Of a stretch of 64,000 nt of DNA, positions 41,703-49,023 are shown piece after piece. The stretch covers positions 62,001 through 126,000 of the forward strand of contig NZ_SMTE01000014.1 in assembly GCF_004357765.1 (NCBI RefSeq), written 5' to 3'. The notes beneath the pieces are model-generated. The model was not told the DNA's origin, did no database searches, and saw only the letters and a list, made by a program, of their open reading frames with translations. Source of the DNA: Pseudomonas putida. Lineage in GTDB: Bacteria; Pseudomonadota; Gammaproteobacteria; Pseudomonadales; Pseudomonadaceae. Every line of letters begins with the position of its first letter. Within the stretch, counting starts at the first letter, position 1. The position numbers were made by a program, and so were the translations under genes.

Positions 41703-42659
41703 ATGGCGTTGAACCCGGAAATCGCAGCATTCCTGGAGCTGGCCCAAGCGGGCCGGTCCCAGGGCAAAGTACAGGCCATGGCTGACCTCAGCCCGGAGCA
41801 GGCGCGCAGCGAGTTCGAACTGACCTCGCAGCGTCTCGACCTGGGACCGGAGCCTGTGCACAGGGTGCAGGCCTTGACCATTCCCGGCCCCGGCGGGCCG
41901 CTGGCAGCGCGGCTGTATCGCGACGTGGTGGATGATGCTGCACTGCCGGTCCTGTTGTATTTCCACGGCGGCGGCTATGTGGTTGGCAGTCTCGACTCCC
42001 ACGATTCGCTGTGCCGCGCCCTGGCCCAGCAGGCGCGTTGTGCGGTGCTGGCGGTGGCCTACCGGCTGGCCCCGGAACAGCGCTTCCCAGGGGCCTGCGA
42101 GGATGCCCTGCAGGCGTTGCAGTGGTTGCTGGGCAACGCCGCTGAGCTGGCTCTGGACCCGTCGCGTGTGGCCCTCGGAGGCGACAGTGTCGGCGGCAGC
42201 CTGGCCACGGTGCTGGCCAACCAGCTGGCGGCCAACCCGGACCTGGCTGACGTGCAACCGCTCTTGCAAGTGCTGATCTACCCGGTGACCGACGCCACCG
42301 ACCAAGGCGACTCGATGCAGCGGTTCGCCGAGGGTTATTTGCTCGAGGCGCGTACCCTGGAATGGTTCTATCAGCATTATCAGCGCCAGCCCGAGGACCG
42401 GCTGGACCCGCGCTTCTCACCGTTGCTCGGTGCCGTGCCCGGCACTGCCGCTCCGATGCTGATGCTGGTGGGCGATCACGATCCGCTCTACGACCAGGCC
42501 CTGGCTTATGCCGACAAGGCGCGTTCGAGCGGGGTCCGGGTGCGCTGCGAAGTGTACGAGGGCATGACCCACGACTTCGTGCGCATGGGTGCGTTGGTGG
42601 ATGAGGCTGAGCAGGCCCAGGCGCTGATCGCCGAGGTTTTGTTGGAGGTGTTTGGCTGA
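41703..42659 (+). CDS. Alpha/beta hydrolase of the hormone-sensitive lipase (HSL) family
   Basis: A 318-residue cytoplasmic hydrolase with no signal peptide. The HSL oxyanion motif HGGGYVVGS, nucleophile S162 in GDSVGGS, acid D260 in GDHDPLYD and H290 in GMTHDF make a complete catalytic triad. It lies 23 bases after the NRPS5 stop, so it is very probably the last gene of the biosynthetic transcript. An ATG at 41688 is possible, but the one at 41703 is preceded by AGAGA at better spacing and gives MALNPEIAAFLELA, a usual N-terminus. In this position it could deacylate or hydrolyse an ester of the product, help clear misprimed chains, or open the siderophore after uptake. None of these can be chosen from sequence. 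Confidence 0.88.
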   Translation: MALNPEIAAFLELAQAGRSQGKVQAMADLSPEQARSEFELTSQRLDLGPEPVHRVQALTIPGPGGPLAARLYRDVVDDAALPVLLYFHGGGYVVGSLDSHDSLCRALAQQARCAVLAVAYRLAPEQRFPGACEDALQALQWLLGNAAELALDPSRVALGGDSVGGSLATVLANQLAANPDLADVQPLLQVLIYPVTDATDQGDSMQRFAEGYLLEARTLEWFYQHYQRQPEDRLDPRFSPLLGAVPGTAAPMLMLVGDHDPLYDQALAYADKARSSGVRVRCEVYEGMTHDFVRMGALVDEAEQAQALIAEVLLEVFG

Positions 42660-42682
42660 GGGGTGTTCGCTTAGGTGGTGCG

Positions 42683-42732
42683 GGGTTGCGCAGATCGAGC
42701 GCCGCCCGCGCGGCGCTCGATCCGCGCAACCC
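42683..42732. repeat. Palindromic intergenic repeat, second copy
   Basis: GATCGAGCGCCGC (42693-42705) and GCGGCGCTCGATC (42710-42722) form a perfect 13-bp inverted repeat around a 4-base loop. Outer arms GGGTTGCG (42683-42690) and CGCAACCC (42725-42732) also pair. The core matches the palindrome at 23866-23893. It lies between the hydrolase stop and the bidirectional terminator. Confidence 0.78.
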
Positions 42733-42774
42733 ATAGCCCTCAAGCCATGCCGAGCCTCTCCCACGAAGAACCCC

Positions 42775-42817
42775 AAAAAAAGCTCCGTGCGGCGTCTGCC
42801 GTCACGGAGCTTTTTTT
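42775..42817. terminator. Bidirectional intrinsic terminator between biosynthesis and receptor genes
   Basis: GCTCCGTG (42782-42789) pairs with CACGGAGC (42803-42810). The stem is flanked by seven A on the left (42775-42781) and seven T on the right (42811-42817), so it has a T-run in both directions. It lies between the convergent hydrolase (plus) and TonB receptor (minus) genes and should end both transcripts. Confidence 0.9.
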
Positions 42818-42827
42818 CAGCGTTGGT

Positions 42828-45278
42828 TCACCACTTGTAGGTCAGGCTGCCGATGACCGTGCGGCGGTTGCCGTAGAACACGGTTTCTTCATAGAAACCG
42901 GGGGTGAAGTAGCGCTTGTCGAACAGGTTGCTCGCACTCAGGTCCACGGAAACCCCTTTCAGGTCGTCGGTCAAATGGCCTAGGTCGTAGCGCACGCTGG
43001 CGTCGGTGAGGGTGTAGTGAGGGACCTTGACGGTGTTCTTGGCGTTGTAGGAGGAGCCGACATAACGCTGCCCGACGCCCATGCCCAAACCTTCCAGCGG
43101 GCCGCCTTGCACGGTGTAGTCGAGCCACAGCGAGGCGGTGTCCTTGGGCACCGAAATCGGTACGTTGCCTTTGAGGCTGTACGCGTTGGCACCGGTGCCC
43201 ACCGGGTTGGCCTTGGTCACTTCGGCATCGGTGTAGGCATACGAGGCGATCAGGTCGAGGCCGCGGGTCAACTCGGCCTTGCCTTCGAGCTCGACACCAC
43301 GGGAACGCTGCTCGCCGGTCTGTACCTGGAAGCTGGGGTTGGTCGGGTCGGTGGTGGTGACGTTCTTCTGGGTCAGGTCATACACCGACAAGGTGATGAA
43401 GCTGTTGTAGCCTGGCGGCTCGTACTTGATACCCACTTCGTACTGTTCGCCCTCGGTGGGCTTGAAGTAGCTGCCGTCCTGGGCCACGCCCGATGTCGGC
43501 TGGAACGAGGTGCTGTAGCTGGCGTAGGGGGTGATGCCGTTGTCGAACAGGTAGGCCAGGCCCACGCGGCCGGTGAACTTGTGGTCTTTCTGTACGCTGC
43601 GGACATCGTACAGGTAGCTGTATTCGCGGCCTTCAACCCAGTCCTTGCGCCCGCCCAGGGTCAGGCGCCAGTTGTCGAGGCTGAGGATGTCCTGGAAATA
43701 CACGCCCTTCTGCGAGACGACGCTCTTGCCATCGGTCTGCAGCGTGCTGCTCCAGGTCGGGCTGGCATTGTAGACCGGGTCGAAGATGTCGACAGTCTGG
43801 TTGGAGGTGACGCCACGGCGTGATTCGCGGCCCGAGTAATGGCCGTAGTCCAGGCCGACCAGTACATCGTGACCGATGGCGCCGGTCTCGAAGTGGCCGC
43901 CCAGGTTGTTGTCGAGCAGGAAGGTATCGGTTTTCTTCGGCCGCTTCTGGTAGCCGAAGGTATAGGTACGTCCGTCGCTGCCGAGTTGGCCGCTGTTGCG
44001 GGCACCGTTGCTGATGTAGTCGACGTCGACCTTCATGTAGCGGGCGTTCTGGGTGAACTTCCAGTCGTCGTTCAGTTGGCGCTCGAAGATGTAGCCGAGG
44101 GAGGTGTTCTCGACCTCGTACTTGCTCACGTGCGGGTCGCCCAGGTAGGTGCTCGACGGAATGTGGCCGTACGGTGTATTGGTCAATGTGCCGTTCACCG
44201 GAAAGCTCTGTTCGGCGCCGCCCTTGCGGGTTTTCAGGTAACTGGCCAGGACGGTGAAACTGGTGTCATCGTCAGGCTTCCAGGTCAGCGCCGGAGCGAC
44301 GTAGGTGCGGTCGTCCGGCGAATGGTCGACCTGGGTGCCGCTGTCGCGCTTGAGTGCCACCAGGCGATAGGTGAACTTGCCTTCGTCGTCGAGCCGGCCA
44401 CCGAGGTCGATGGCGCCTTGCTTGCGGTCGAAGCTGCCGCCCTGGATCTGGATTTCATGGATGGGTTCGTCGGTGGGGCGCTTGCTGGTCAGGTTGACCA
44501 TGCCGCCAGGGGCCATCTGACCATACAGCACCGAGGCCGGGCCTTTGATCACGTCGAGACGTTCCAGACCGTAGGTTTCGAAGTCGGTGTCGTATTGGTT
44601 GAAGCCGCTGCGCAGGCCGTCCTTGTAGATACCGAACAGGTTGAACGAGCGAAAGCCGCGCAGGTAGATGTCCGGCGCTCCCTGGCCACCGGCGTAATCG
44701 ACGGCGCGGATACCGGGGGTGTAGGCCACCGCGGAGTTGAAGTCCTGCACGCCGCGCTTGTCCATCTCGTCGCGGGTGATGACCGAAATCGACTGCGGCA
44801 CTTCGCTGATGGCGGTGTTGGTCTTGGTGCCTACCGCCGAGCGCGTGGCGACCACGCCTTCCATGGGTGCGGTGACGCTCTGTACGCCGACGCTGTTGAT
44901 GTTGGTGTTGGGCAGGGTCAGGGCGTTGTCGTCGGTGCGGTACAGATTGACCACGCCATCGCTGACCGAGTAGCGCACGCCGGTGCCGTCGAGCAGCCGC
45001 TGCAAGGCCACGGTCGGTTCCATTTCACCCTGCACGGCCGGAGCGCGCAGCCCGTTGACCAGGTCGCTCTGGTAGAGGATCTGCAGCCCACTCTGCTGAC
45101 CCAGGGCCACCAGCGCGTTGCCCAGTGGTTGCGACGGGATGTTCACCGCCACGGGGGCTGCATGGGCCTGTGTGCACAGCATTGCCAGGGTGAAGGCGCC
45201 AGCGGCCAGAGGCTGCCAGCGCCGGCGCAGCAACATTGAGAGCAGAGTCGGTTGCGAGGGAGAAGGACTGCGAATCAT
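42828..45278 (-). CDS. TonB-dependent ferric-siderophore receptor with STN signalling domain
   Basis: An outer-membrane receptor of 816 residues (FpvA/FhuE/FoxA type), the likely importer of the iron-loaded lipopeptide. A signal peptide ends at AHA-APVAV near residue 40. An STN domain at about 45-115 (VNIPSQPLGNALVALGQQSGLQILYQ, PTVALQRLLDGTGVRYSV) is the module by which such receptors signal to a membrane anti-sigma factor. The plug follows (VPQSISVITRDEM, LRGFRS, DVIKGPASVLYGQMAPGGMVN), then the beta barrel, ending LTYKW with a terminal aromatic. The ATG at 45278 has AGG about 10 bases upstream; an in-frame start at 45344 would add a charged segment before the signal peptide. No fecI/fecR-like pair is in the window. 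It is in the same direction as fhuF, 113 bases downstream. Confidence 0.93.
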   Translation of the reverse strand: MIRSPSPSQPTLLSMLLRRRWQPLAAGAFTLAMLCTQAHAAPVAVNIPSQPLGNALVALGQQSGLQILYQSDLVNGLRAPAVQGEMEPTVALQRLLDGTGVRYSVSDGVVNLYRTDDNALTLPNTNINSVGVQSVTAPMEGVVATRSAVGTKTNTAISEVPQSISVITRDEMDKRGVQDFNSAVAYTPGIRAVDYAGGQGAPDIYLRGFRSFNLFGIYKDGLRSGFNQYDTDFETYGLERLDVIKGPASVLYGQMAPGGMVNLTSKRPTDEPIHEIQIQGGSFDRKQGAIDLGGRLDDEGKFTYRLVALKRDSGTQVDHSPDDRTYVAPALTWKPDDDTSFTVLASYLKTRKGGAEQSFPVNGTLTNTPYGHIPSSTYLGDPHVSKYEVENTSLGYIFERQLNDDWKFTQNARYMKVDVDYISNGARNSGQLGSDGRTYTFGYQKRPKKTDTFLLDNNLGGHFETGAIGHDVLVGLDYGHYSGRESRRGVTSNQTVDIFDPVYNASPTWSSTLQTDGKSVVSQKGVYFQDILSLDNWRLTLGGRKDWVEGREYSYLYDVRSVQKDHKFTGRVGLAYLFDNGITPYASYSTSFQPTSGVAQDGSYFKPTEGEQYEVGIKYEPPGYNSFITLSVYDLTQKNVTTTDPTNPSFQVQTGEQRSRGVELEGKAELTRGLDLIASYAYTDAEVTKANPVGTGANAYSLKGNVPISVPKDTASLWLDYTVQGGPLEGLGMGVGQRYVGSSYNAKNTVKVPHYTLTDASVRYDLGHLTDDLKGVSVDLSASNLFDKRYFTPGFYEETVFYGNRRTVIGSLTYKW

Positions 45279-45391
45279 GTGTCTTTGCCTAGGGTGTGAG
45301 AGTGAGATGTGTTTGTTATTAGTAATGAGACGCAAATCACGCAATAAACCGGAAACTTTTATCGCTGCGCGTGGCTAAGCCCTAAACCCTC
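45279..45391 (-). promoter_or_regulatory. Upstream region of the receptor gene, no convincing Fur or iron-starvation box
   Basis: This AT-richer 113-base gap between fhuF and the receptor gene probably carries the receptor promoter. On the minus strand it holds TAAAA-N15-CGT, one base short of the iron-starvation spacing and with an imperfect -35. An AT-rich segment around 45312-45330 matches the 19-base Fur consensus at only about 10 positions. I see no terminator for fhuF. The receptor could also be read through from fhuF or use an ECF promoter of the FpvI type. Confidence 0.4.
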
Positions 45392-46150
45392 TCAGCCGGC
45401 ACGGGCTGTACGGGGTGGTCGGCAAGTCAGTGGGCAGTCGGCGCAGTAAGGCAGATCGGGCAGTTGGTAACGCAGGCAGCACACCTTGCGTCGGGGCTGG
45501 CCATCGGCAGTTTCGAACTGGTAGGCGCTGTGCAGCGGATTGGCCCGGCCATCGGGCAGTTCGCGGGCGCTGAACAGTGCCCGGACTTCCAGCGCTCGTC
45601 TGGGCGCCAGCCATTGCTGCTGCACCAGCAGGTTCATGGCCCAGGCCAGGTAGGCTGCGACGTTGCCCCACAAGGCCCGCGCCGATACCTTGCCGAAGCG
45701 CGCCACATGTTCGACGAACGGCGTGAGGTTGTCGTGAAACAGTTGGCACAGTTGCTGGGTAGCTTGGTCGGGGTGGTCCATGACCTGCCCTGGGTCGGGC
45801 AGTACGATCAGGATCGGTGTGCCGCGTTCGTTGACGTCGATGCCCAGGTCTTCCAAGGCGATCGGCAAGCGCAGTTCCAGGCTCAGGGTGGCTGCCAGCA
45901 ACGGCGGGAACAACGCTTCGAAGTAACCCTTGCTCCACAGCGAGATCACCGCACGGCGGTCACAGCCTGGAAAGCGTTGGCTGTAGCAGGCCAACAGCTC
46001 GGTCAGGGTCGCGCTTTCCAGCAGTTGGCTGGCGCGCAGGCGGCTGCGCGCGGGGTCGAGGCTCAAGCGCTGGAGGGCCGGCACACGGCTGTCCATGGCC
46101 AGCGTCTGCAGGCGCTCGGCGGCACTGGGGGGCAGGGGCGGGCGGTTCAT
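45392..46150 (-). CDS. fhuF: FhuF-like ferric-siderophore reductase (2Fe-2S)
   Basis: A 252-residue cytoplasmic protein. FhuF-type proteins reduce the iron in imported hydroxamate-type siderophores so that it is released. The diagnostic C-terminal iron-sulfur motif is present and exact: CC, ten residues, C, two residues, C, in VCCLRYQLPDLPYCADCP, with one more Cys after it. The first 150 residues contain the helical region typical of the family (LLACYSQRFPGCDRRAVISLWSKGYFEALFPPLLAATLSL). The start overlaps the stop of fhuB by 4 bases (ATGA), so it is translated with the permease. Its presence argues for reduction inside the cell rather than periplasmic release as with pyoverdine. Confidence 0.9.
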   Translation of the reverse strand: MNRPPLPPSAAERLQTLAMDSRVPALQRLSLDPARSRLRASQLLESATLTELLACYSQRFPGCDRRAVISLWSKGYFEALFPPLLAATLSLELRLPIALEDLGIDVNERGTPILIVLPDPGQVMDHPDQATQQLCQLFHDNLTPFVEHVARFGKVSARALWGNVAAYLAWAMNLLVQQQWLAPRRALEVRALFSARELPDGRANPLHSAYQFETADGQPRRKVCCLRYQLPDLPYCADCPLTCRPPRTARAG

Positions 46151-48132
46151 GCCTTGCGCATCAGCCAGATGAAGTACGGGCAGCCGATGCAGGTGGCGAA
46201 TAGCCCGGCCGGAATCTGGAACGGATAGATCAGGTTACGCCCCAACCAGTCGGCGAGCACCATGATCAGCCCACCGACCAGCATCGCCCCCAGTGCCTGT
46301 TGGGGGGCACCACGCAACCCCAGCAGGCGGGCGATGTGCGGGGCCATCAGGCCGACGAAGCTCAAGGGGCCGATGATCAACGTGGCGGCGGCGCTGAGCA
46401 AGGCCACCATCACCAGCACGCAGGCGCGTGCCCAGCCGATGTCGACCCCCAGTGCCAAGGCGGTGGGCGTGCCCAGGGGCAACAGCTCGAGCCAGCGCAA
46501 CAGCAGCGGTGTAAGGCAGGCCAGCAGCACGGCGCAAAGCACCGCCAGGCCGGCCTCGTGGGCGCTGACCTGGTAAGTGGAGCCGGACATCCAGGCGAGC
46601 AGCCCGCCAACCCGTGGATCGCCGCTGGACAGCAGCACCGTGACCAACACGCTGAAGGCGGTAGTGATGGCGATGCCACTGAGCAGCACGCGCTCCGGAA
46701 TGAACTGCGAGCGGGCGTTGAGGATGAACAGCACGGCCATCATCAATAGCGCCCCACCCGTGCCGGCCAGCAGTTGCAGGCCGCGGTCGGGGCTGGCCAG
46801 CATAAAGCTCAGGGCGATCACCGCGACGGCGGCGCCCTCACTGATACCCAGTACCTCCGGGCTGGCCATGGGGTTGCCGGTGAGGCGCTGGATGAACAGC
46901 CCCGCCAGCGCCAGCATCACCCCGGCTGCCAATGCTGCGAACACCCGGGGGGCGCGCAGGGGCAACAAGGTCTGCCACTGGTCACTGGCGGTCCAGTGCC
47001 AGCCATCGGGGCCTTGGCCTACCAGCAAGGCCACGCCGAGCAGCGCGATCAGTGCCAGGGCACCGATGCTCAGCCACAACCGAGGGCGTTGCAGTGGGCG
47101 CTGCAGTGCTGGCCGCGCCACGCTGAGCTGGCGGGCGGCTCGCAGTTGCGGCAGCAGCCAGATCAACAGCGGTGCCCCGAGCAGGGCGGTGGCGATGCCG
47201 GTGGGGATTTCCCGGTAGCCCATGGGGTAGCGCAACACCAGTTGATCGGTGAGCCAGAGCAGCAGCGCGCCGATCAGCGGAGCCCAGAACAGTCGCGAGC
47301 GCAGGCGCCGGGCGCCCAGCAGGCGCGCGAGGGTGGGCGCGGCCAGGCCAACGAAGGCGATGACGCCCACGGCAGCGACGGTGACCGCGCTCAGCAGCAC
47401 CGCCAGCATTACCGCCAGCACCCGCACGCGTCCGGCGTTCAGGCCCAGGCTGCGGGCGCCGTTGTCGTCCAGGCCGAGCAAGGCCAGGGGACGTGCCAGC
47501 AGGGCCAGCGCGAAGGTGGCGAACAGTACGTAGGGCAGCATGAAACGCACGCTGGTCCAGTCCAACTGGCCCAGCGAACCACTGCCCCAGATGAACAGGC
47601 CCATCAGGTAGTCGTGGTTGAACAAGGCCATGGCGGCGCTGAAAGCGCCGAAGCACAAGCTGATCACCAGCCCGGCGAGGATCAGCGCTACGGGTGAGAA
47701 CGCCTGACGGGCGGCCAGGCCGATGACCAGCGCTGCCGCCACCAGGCCGCCGACCAGGGCCGGCCATTCCCGCCCCCATTCCAGCAAACCGGGGGCGAAC
47801 AGCGTGCACAGCACCAGGGCCAGGTGCGCGCCGGAGGTGATGCCCAAGGTGCCTGGTTCAGCCAACGGGTTGCGCAGTGCCTGTTGCAGTACCGTACCGG
47901 CCAGCGCCAGGGCATAGCCGCAGAGCCAGGCAGTGACGATGCGTGGCAGTACGCTGTAATGCAGGATCAATTGACGCATGTCCTGGCTGTCGGGGTTGAG
48001 GATCGCCTGCAACCACAGTGCCCCCGGTAGCTGTTTGCCGAAGCTGGCCAGGGTCAGGCCGGTGGCGACCAGTGCGACCAGCACCAGCGGCCAGAACAGC
48101 TGGCGCGGTTGCGCGAGGGGCGTGTCATGCAT
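46147..48132 (-). CDS. fhuB: FhuB-like double permease of a ferric-siderophore ABC importer
   Basis: A 661-residue inner-membrane protein made of two fused FecCD-type permease halves, the arrangement and length of E. coli FhuB (about 660). Half 1 (about 1-330) includes SVLPRIVTAWLCGYALALAGTVLQQALRNPLAEPGTLGI. Half 2 (about 340-661) includes LRAPRVFAALAAGVMLALAGLFIQRLTGNPMASPEVLGIS; both show the family QxxxxNPLAxPxxLGI pattern. The ATG at 48132 overlaps the fhuD stop by 8 bases; the frame extends further upstream only as antisense-like sequence within fhuD. It would carry the siderophore delivered by FhuD across the inner membrane, powered by the FhuC-like ATPase encoded 4 kb away. Confidence 0.93.
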   Translation of the reverse strand: MHDTPLAQPRQLFWPLVLVALVATGLTLASFGKQLPGALWLQAILNPDSQDMRQLILHYSVLPRIVTAWLCGYALALAGTVLQQALRNPLAEPGTLGITSGAHLALVLCTLFAPGLLEWGREWPALVGGLVAAALVIGLAARQAFSPVALILAGLVISLCFGAFSAAMALFNHDYLMGLFIWGSGSLGQLDWTSVRFMLPYVLFATFALALLARPLALLGLDDNGARSLGLNAGRVRVLAVMLAVLLSAVTVAAVGVIAFVGLAAPTLARLLGARRLRSRLFWAPLIGALLLWLTDQLVLRYPMGYREIPTGIATALLGAPLLIWLLPQLRAARQLSVARPALQRPLQRPRLWLSIGALALIALLGVALLVGQGPDGWHWTASDQWQTLLPLRAPRVFAALAAGVMLALAGLFIQRLTGNPMASPEVLGISEGAAVAVIALSFMLASPDRGLQLLAGTGGALLMMAVLFILNARSQFIPERVLLSGIAITTAFSVLVTVLLSSGDPRVGGLLAWMSGSTYQVSAHEAGLAVLCAVLLACLTPLLLRWLELLPLGTPTALALGVDIGWARACVLVMVALLSAAATLIIGPLSFVGLMAPHIARLLGLRGAPQQALGAMLVGGLIMVLADWLGRNLIYPFQIPAGLFATCIGCPYFIWLMRKA

Positions 48133-49021
48133 GCTGCGTCTCCGGCAGGTGTTCGAGCAACAGGCGGGTGAATTCGGCGGCGGCGGGCAAGCCACCGAAG
48201 AACAGCACCTCCGGGAGCTTGGCCAGGCGTTGCTCACGGACAAAGCCAAGGCGGTTCCAGATCGGGTTGTCGGGCAGGCTGTCCTGCAACCCGGCAGCGC
48301 TGTTGAAGTAGAGCAGGGCGGCATCGGGAGTGGCGGCCAACTGCTCCAGGCCGATGGTGGCGTAGCCCCACTGGTTGGTGGCGCCTTCCCAGGCGTTGCG
48401 TACCCCCACCTGCTCGAGCACGTCGTGGAACAGGCTGTGGCGGCCAAACACCATGGCCCGGCGGTTGTCCACCAGGCTGATCAGGTACAGCGGGCGGTCG
48501 CCTAGCCCATGCAGAACGTCGCGGGCCTGCTGCAACTGTTGCTGAAGGCTCTCGATGCAGGCTTCGGCCTGGGCCTCGCGCGCTACCGCACGGGCGATCT
48601 GCCGGGTGGTGTCGGCGGCCTGACGCAGCGGTTGGCCCTGCTCACTGACGAACGAATAGGCCTCTACCGGCGCAATCGCCTGCAAGCGATCGCGCAGGGT
48701 GCCCTGGTGACTGTTGATGAGGATCCGGTCGGGGGCGAGCTGGGCCAGCAGTTCCAGGTTCGGTTCCTGGCGCAAGCCCAGCTCCAGGACGCCGGCAGGG
48801 ATGGCGGGAACGCGCACGAGGTGGCGGTAGCGTTCGATCTCCGCAGTTGCCAGCAGCGGCGCGTCCAGCGCCAGCAGGGTCTGGGCGATGCTCCAGTCCA
48901 GCGTCACCAGGCGTGGCGCCTGGGCCAGGGCCGGCAGGCAGGGCGCCAGGGCCAACCCGGCCAGACCGAGCAGGCAGCGGCGGCGGCTGATGCCTGGCGC
49001 TGGTGTGGAGGGTGTTGGCAT
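48125..49021 (-). CDS. fhuD: FhuD-like periplasmic siderophore-binding protein, Tat signal
   Basis: A 298-residue solute-binding protein of the FhuD/BtuF-like fold. The N-terminus has a twin-arginine motif (SRRRCLLG) and a hydrophobic stretch ending near LPALAQA, matching the Tat export known for E. coli FhuD. The mature part shows RLVTLDWSIAQTLLAL, LELLAQLAPDRILIN and a C-terminal WGYATIGLEQLAATPDAALLYF, all family-like. It should bind the ferric siderophore in the periplasm and deliver it to FhuB. It starts 2 bases after the exporter stop and overlaps fhuB by 8, so exporter-fhuD-fhuB-fhuF form one tightly coupled unit. Ligand identity cannot be read, but FhuD relatives usually bind hydroxamates. 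Confidence 0.9.
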   Translation of the reverse strand: MPTPSTPAPGISRRRCLLGLAGLALAPCLPALAQAPRLVTLDWSIAQTLLALDAPLLATAEIERYRHLVRVPAIPAGVLELGLRQEPNLELLAQLAPDRILINSHQGTLRDRLQAIAPVEAYSFVSEQGQPLRQAADTTRQIARAVAREAQAEACIESLQQQLQQARDVLHGLGDRPLYLISLVDNRRAMVFGRHSLFHDVLEQVGVRNAWEGATNQWGYATIGLEQLAATPDAALLYFNSAAGLQDSLPDNPIWNRLGFVREQRLAKLPEVLFFGGLPAAAEFTRLLLEHLPETQHA

Positions 49022-49023
49022 GA

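Noticed and set aside
43839-45239. Long plus-strand open frame opposite the TonB receptor
   Set aside because: It mirrors the receptor codons, has no recognisable domain and lacks a ribosome site; the receptor frame is certain.
45312-45331. Fur box upstream of the TonB receptor
   Set aside because: The AT-rich stretch around TTATTAGTAATGA matches only about 10 of 19 consensus positions, far worse than the perfect box at 52958.
45331-45365. Iron-starvation box for the receptor (TAAAA-N15-CGT on the minus strand)
   Set aside because: Spacer is one base short and the -35 is imperfect, unlike the other four boxes which all have exactly N16-CGT.
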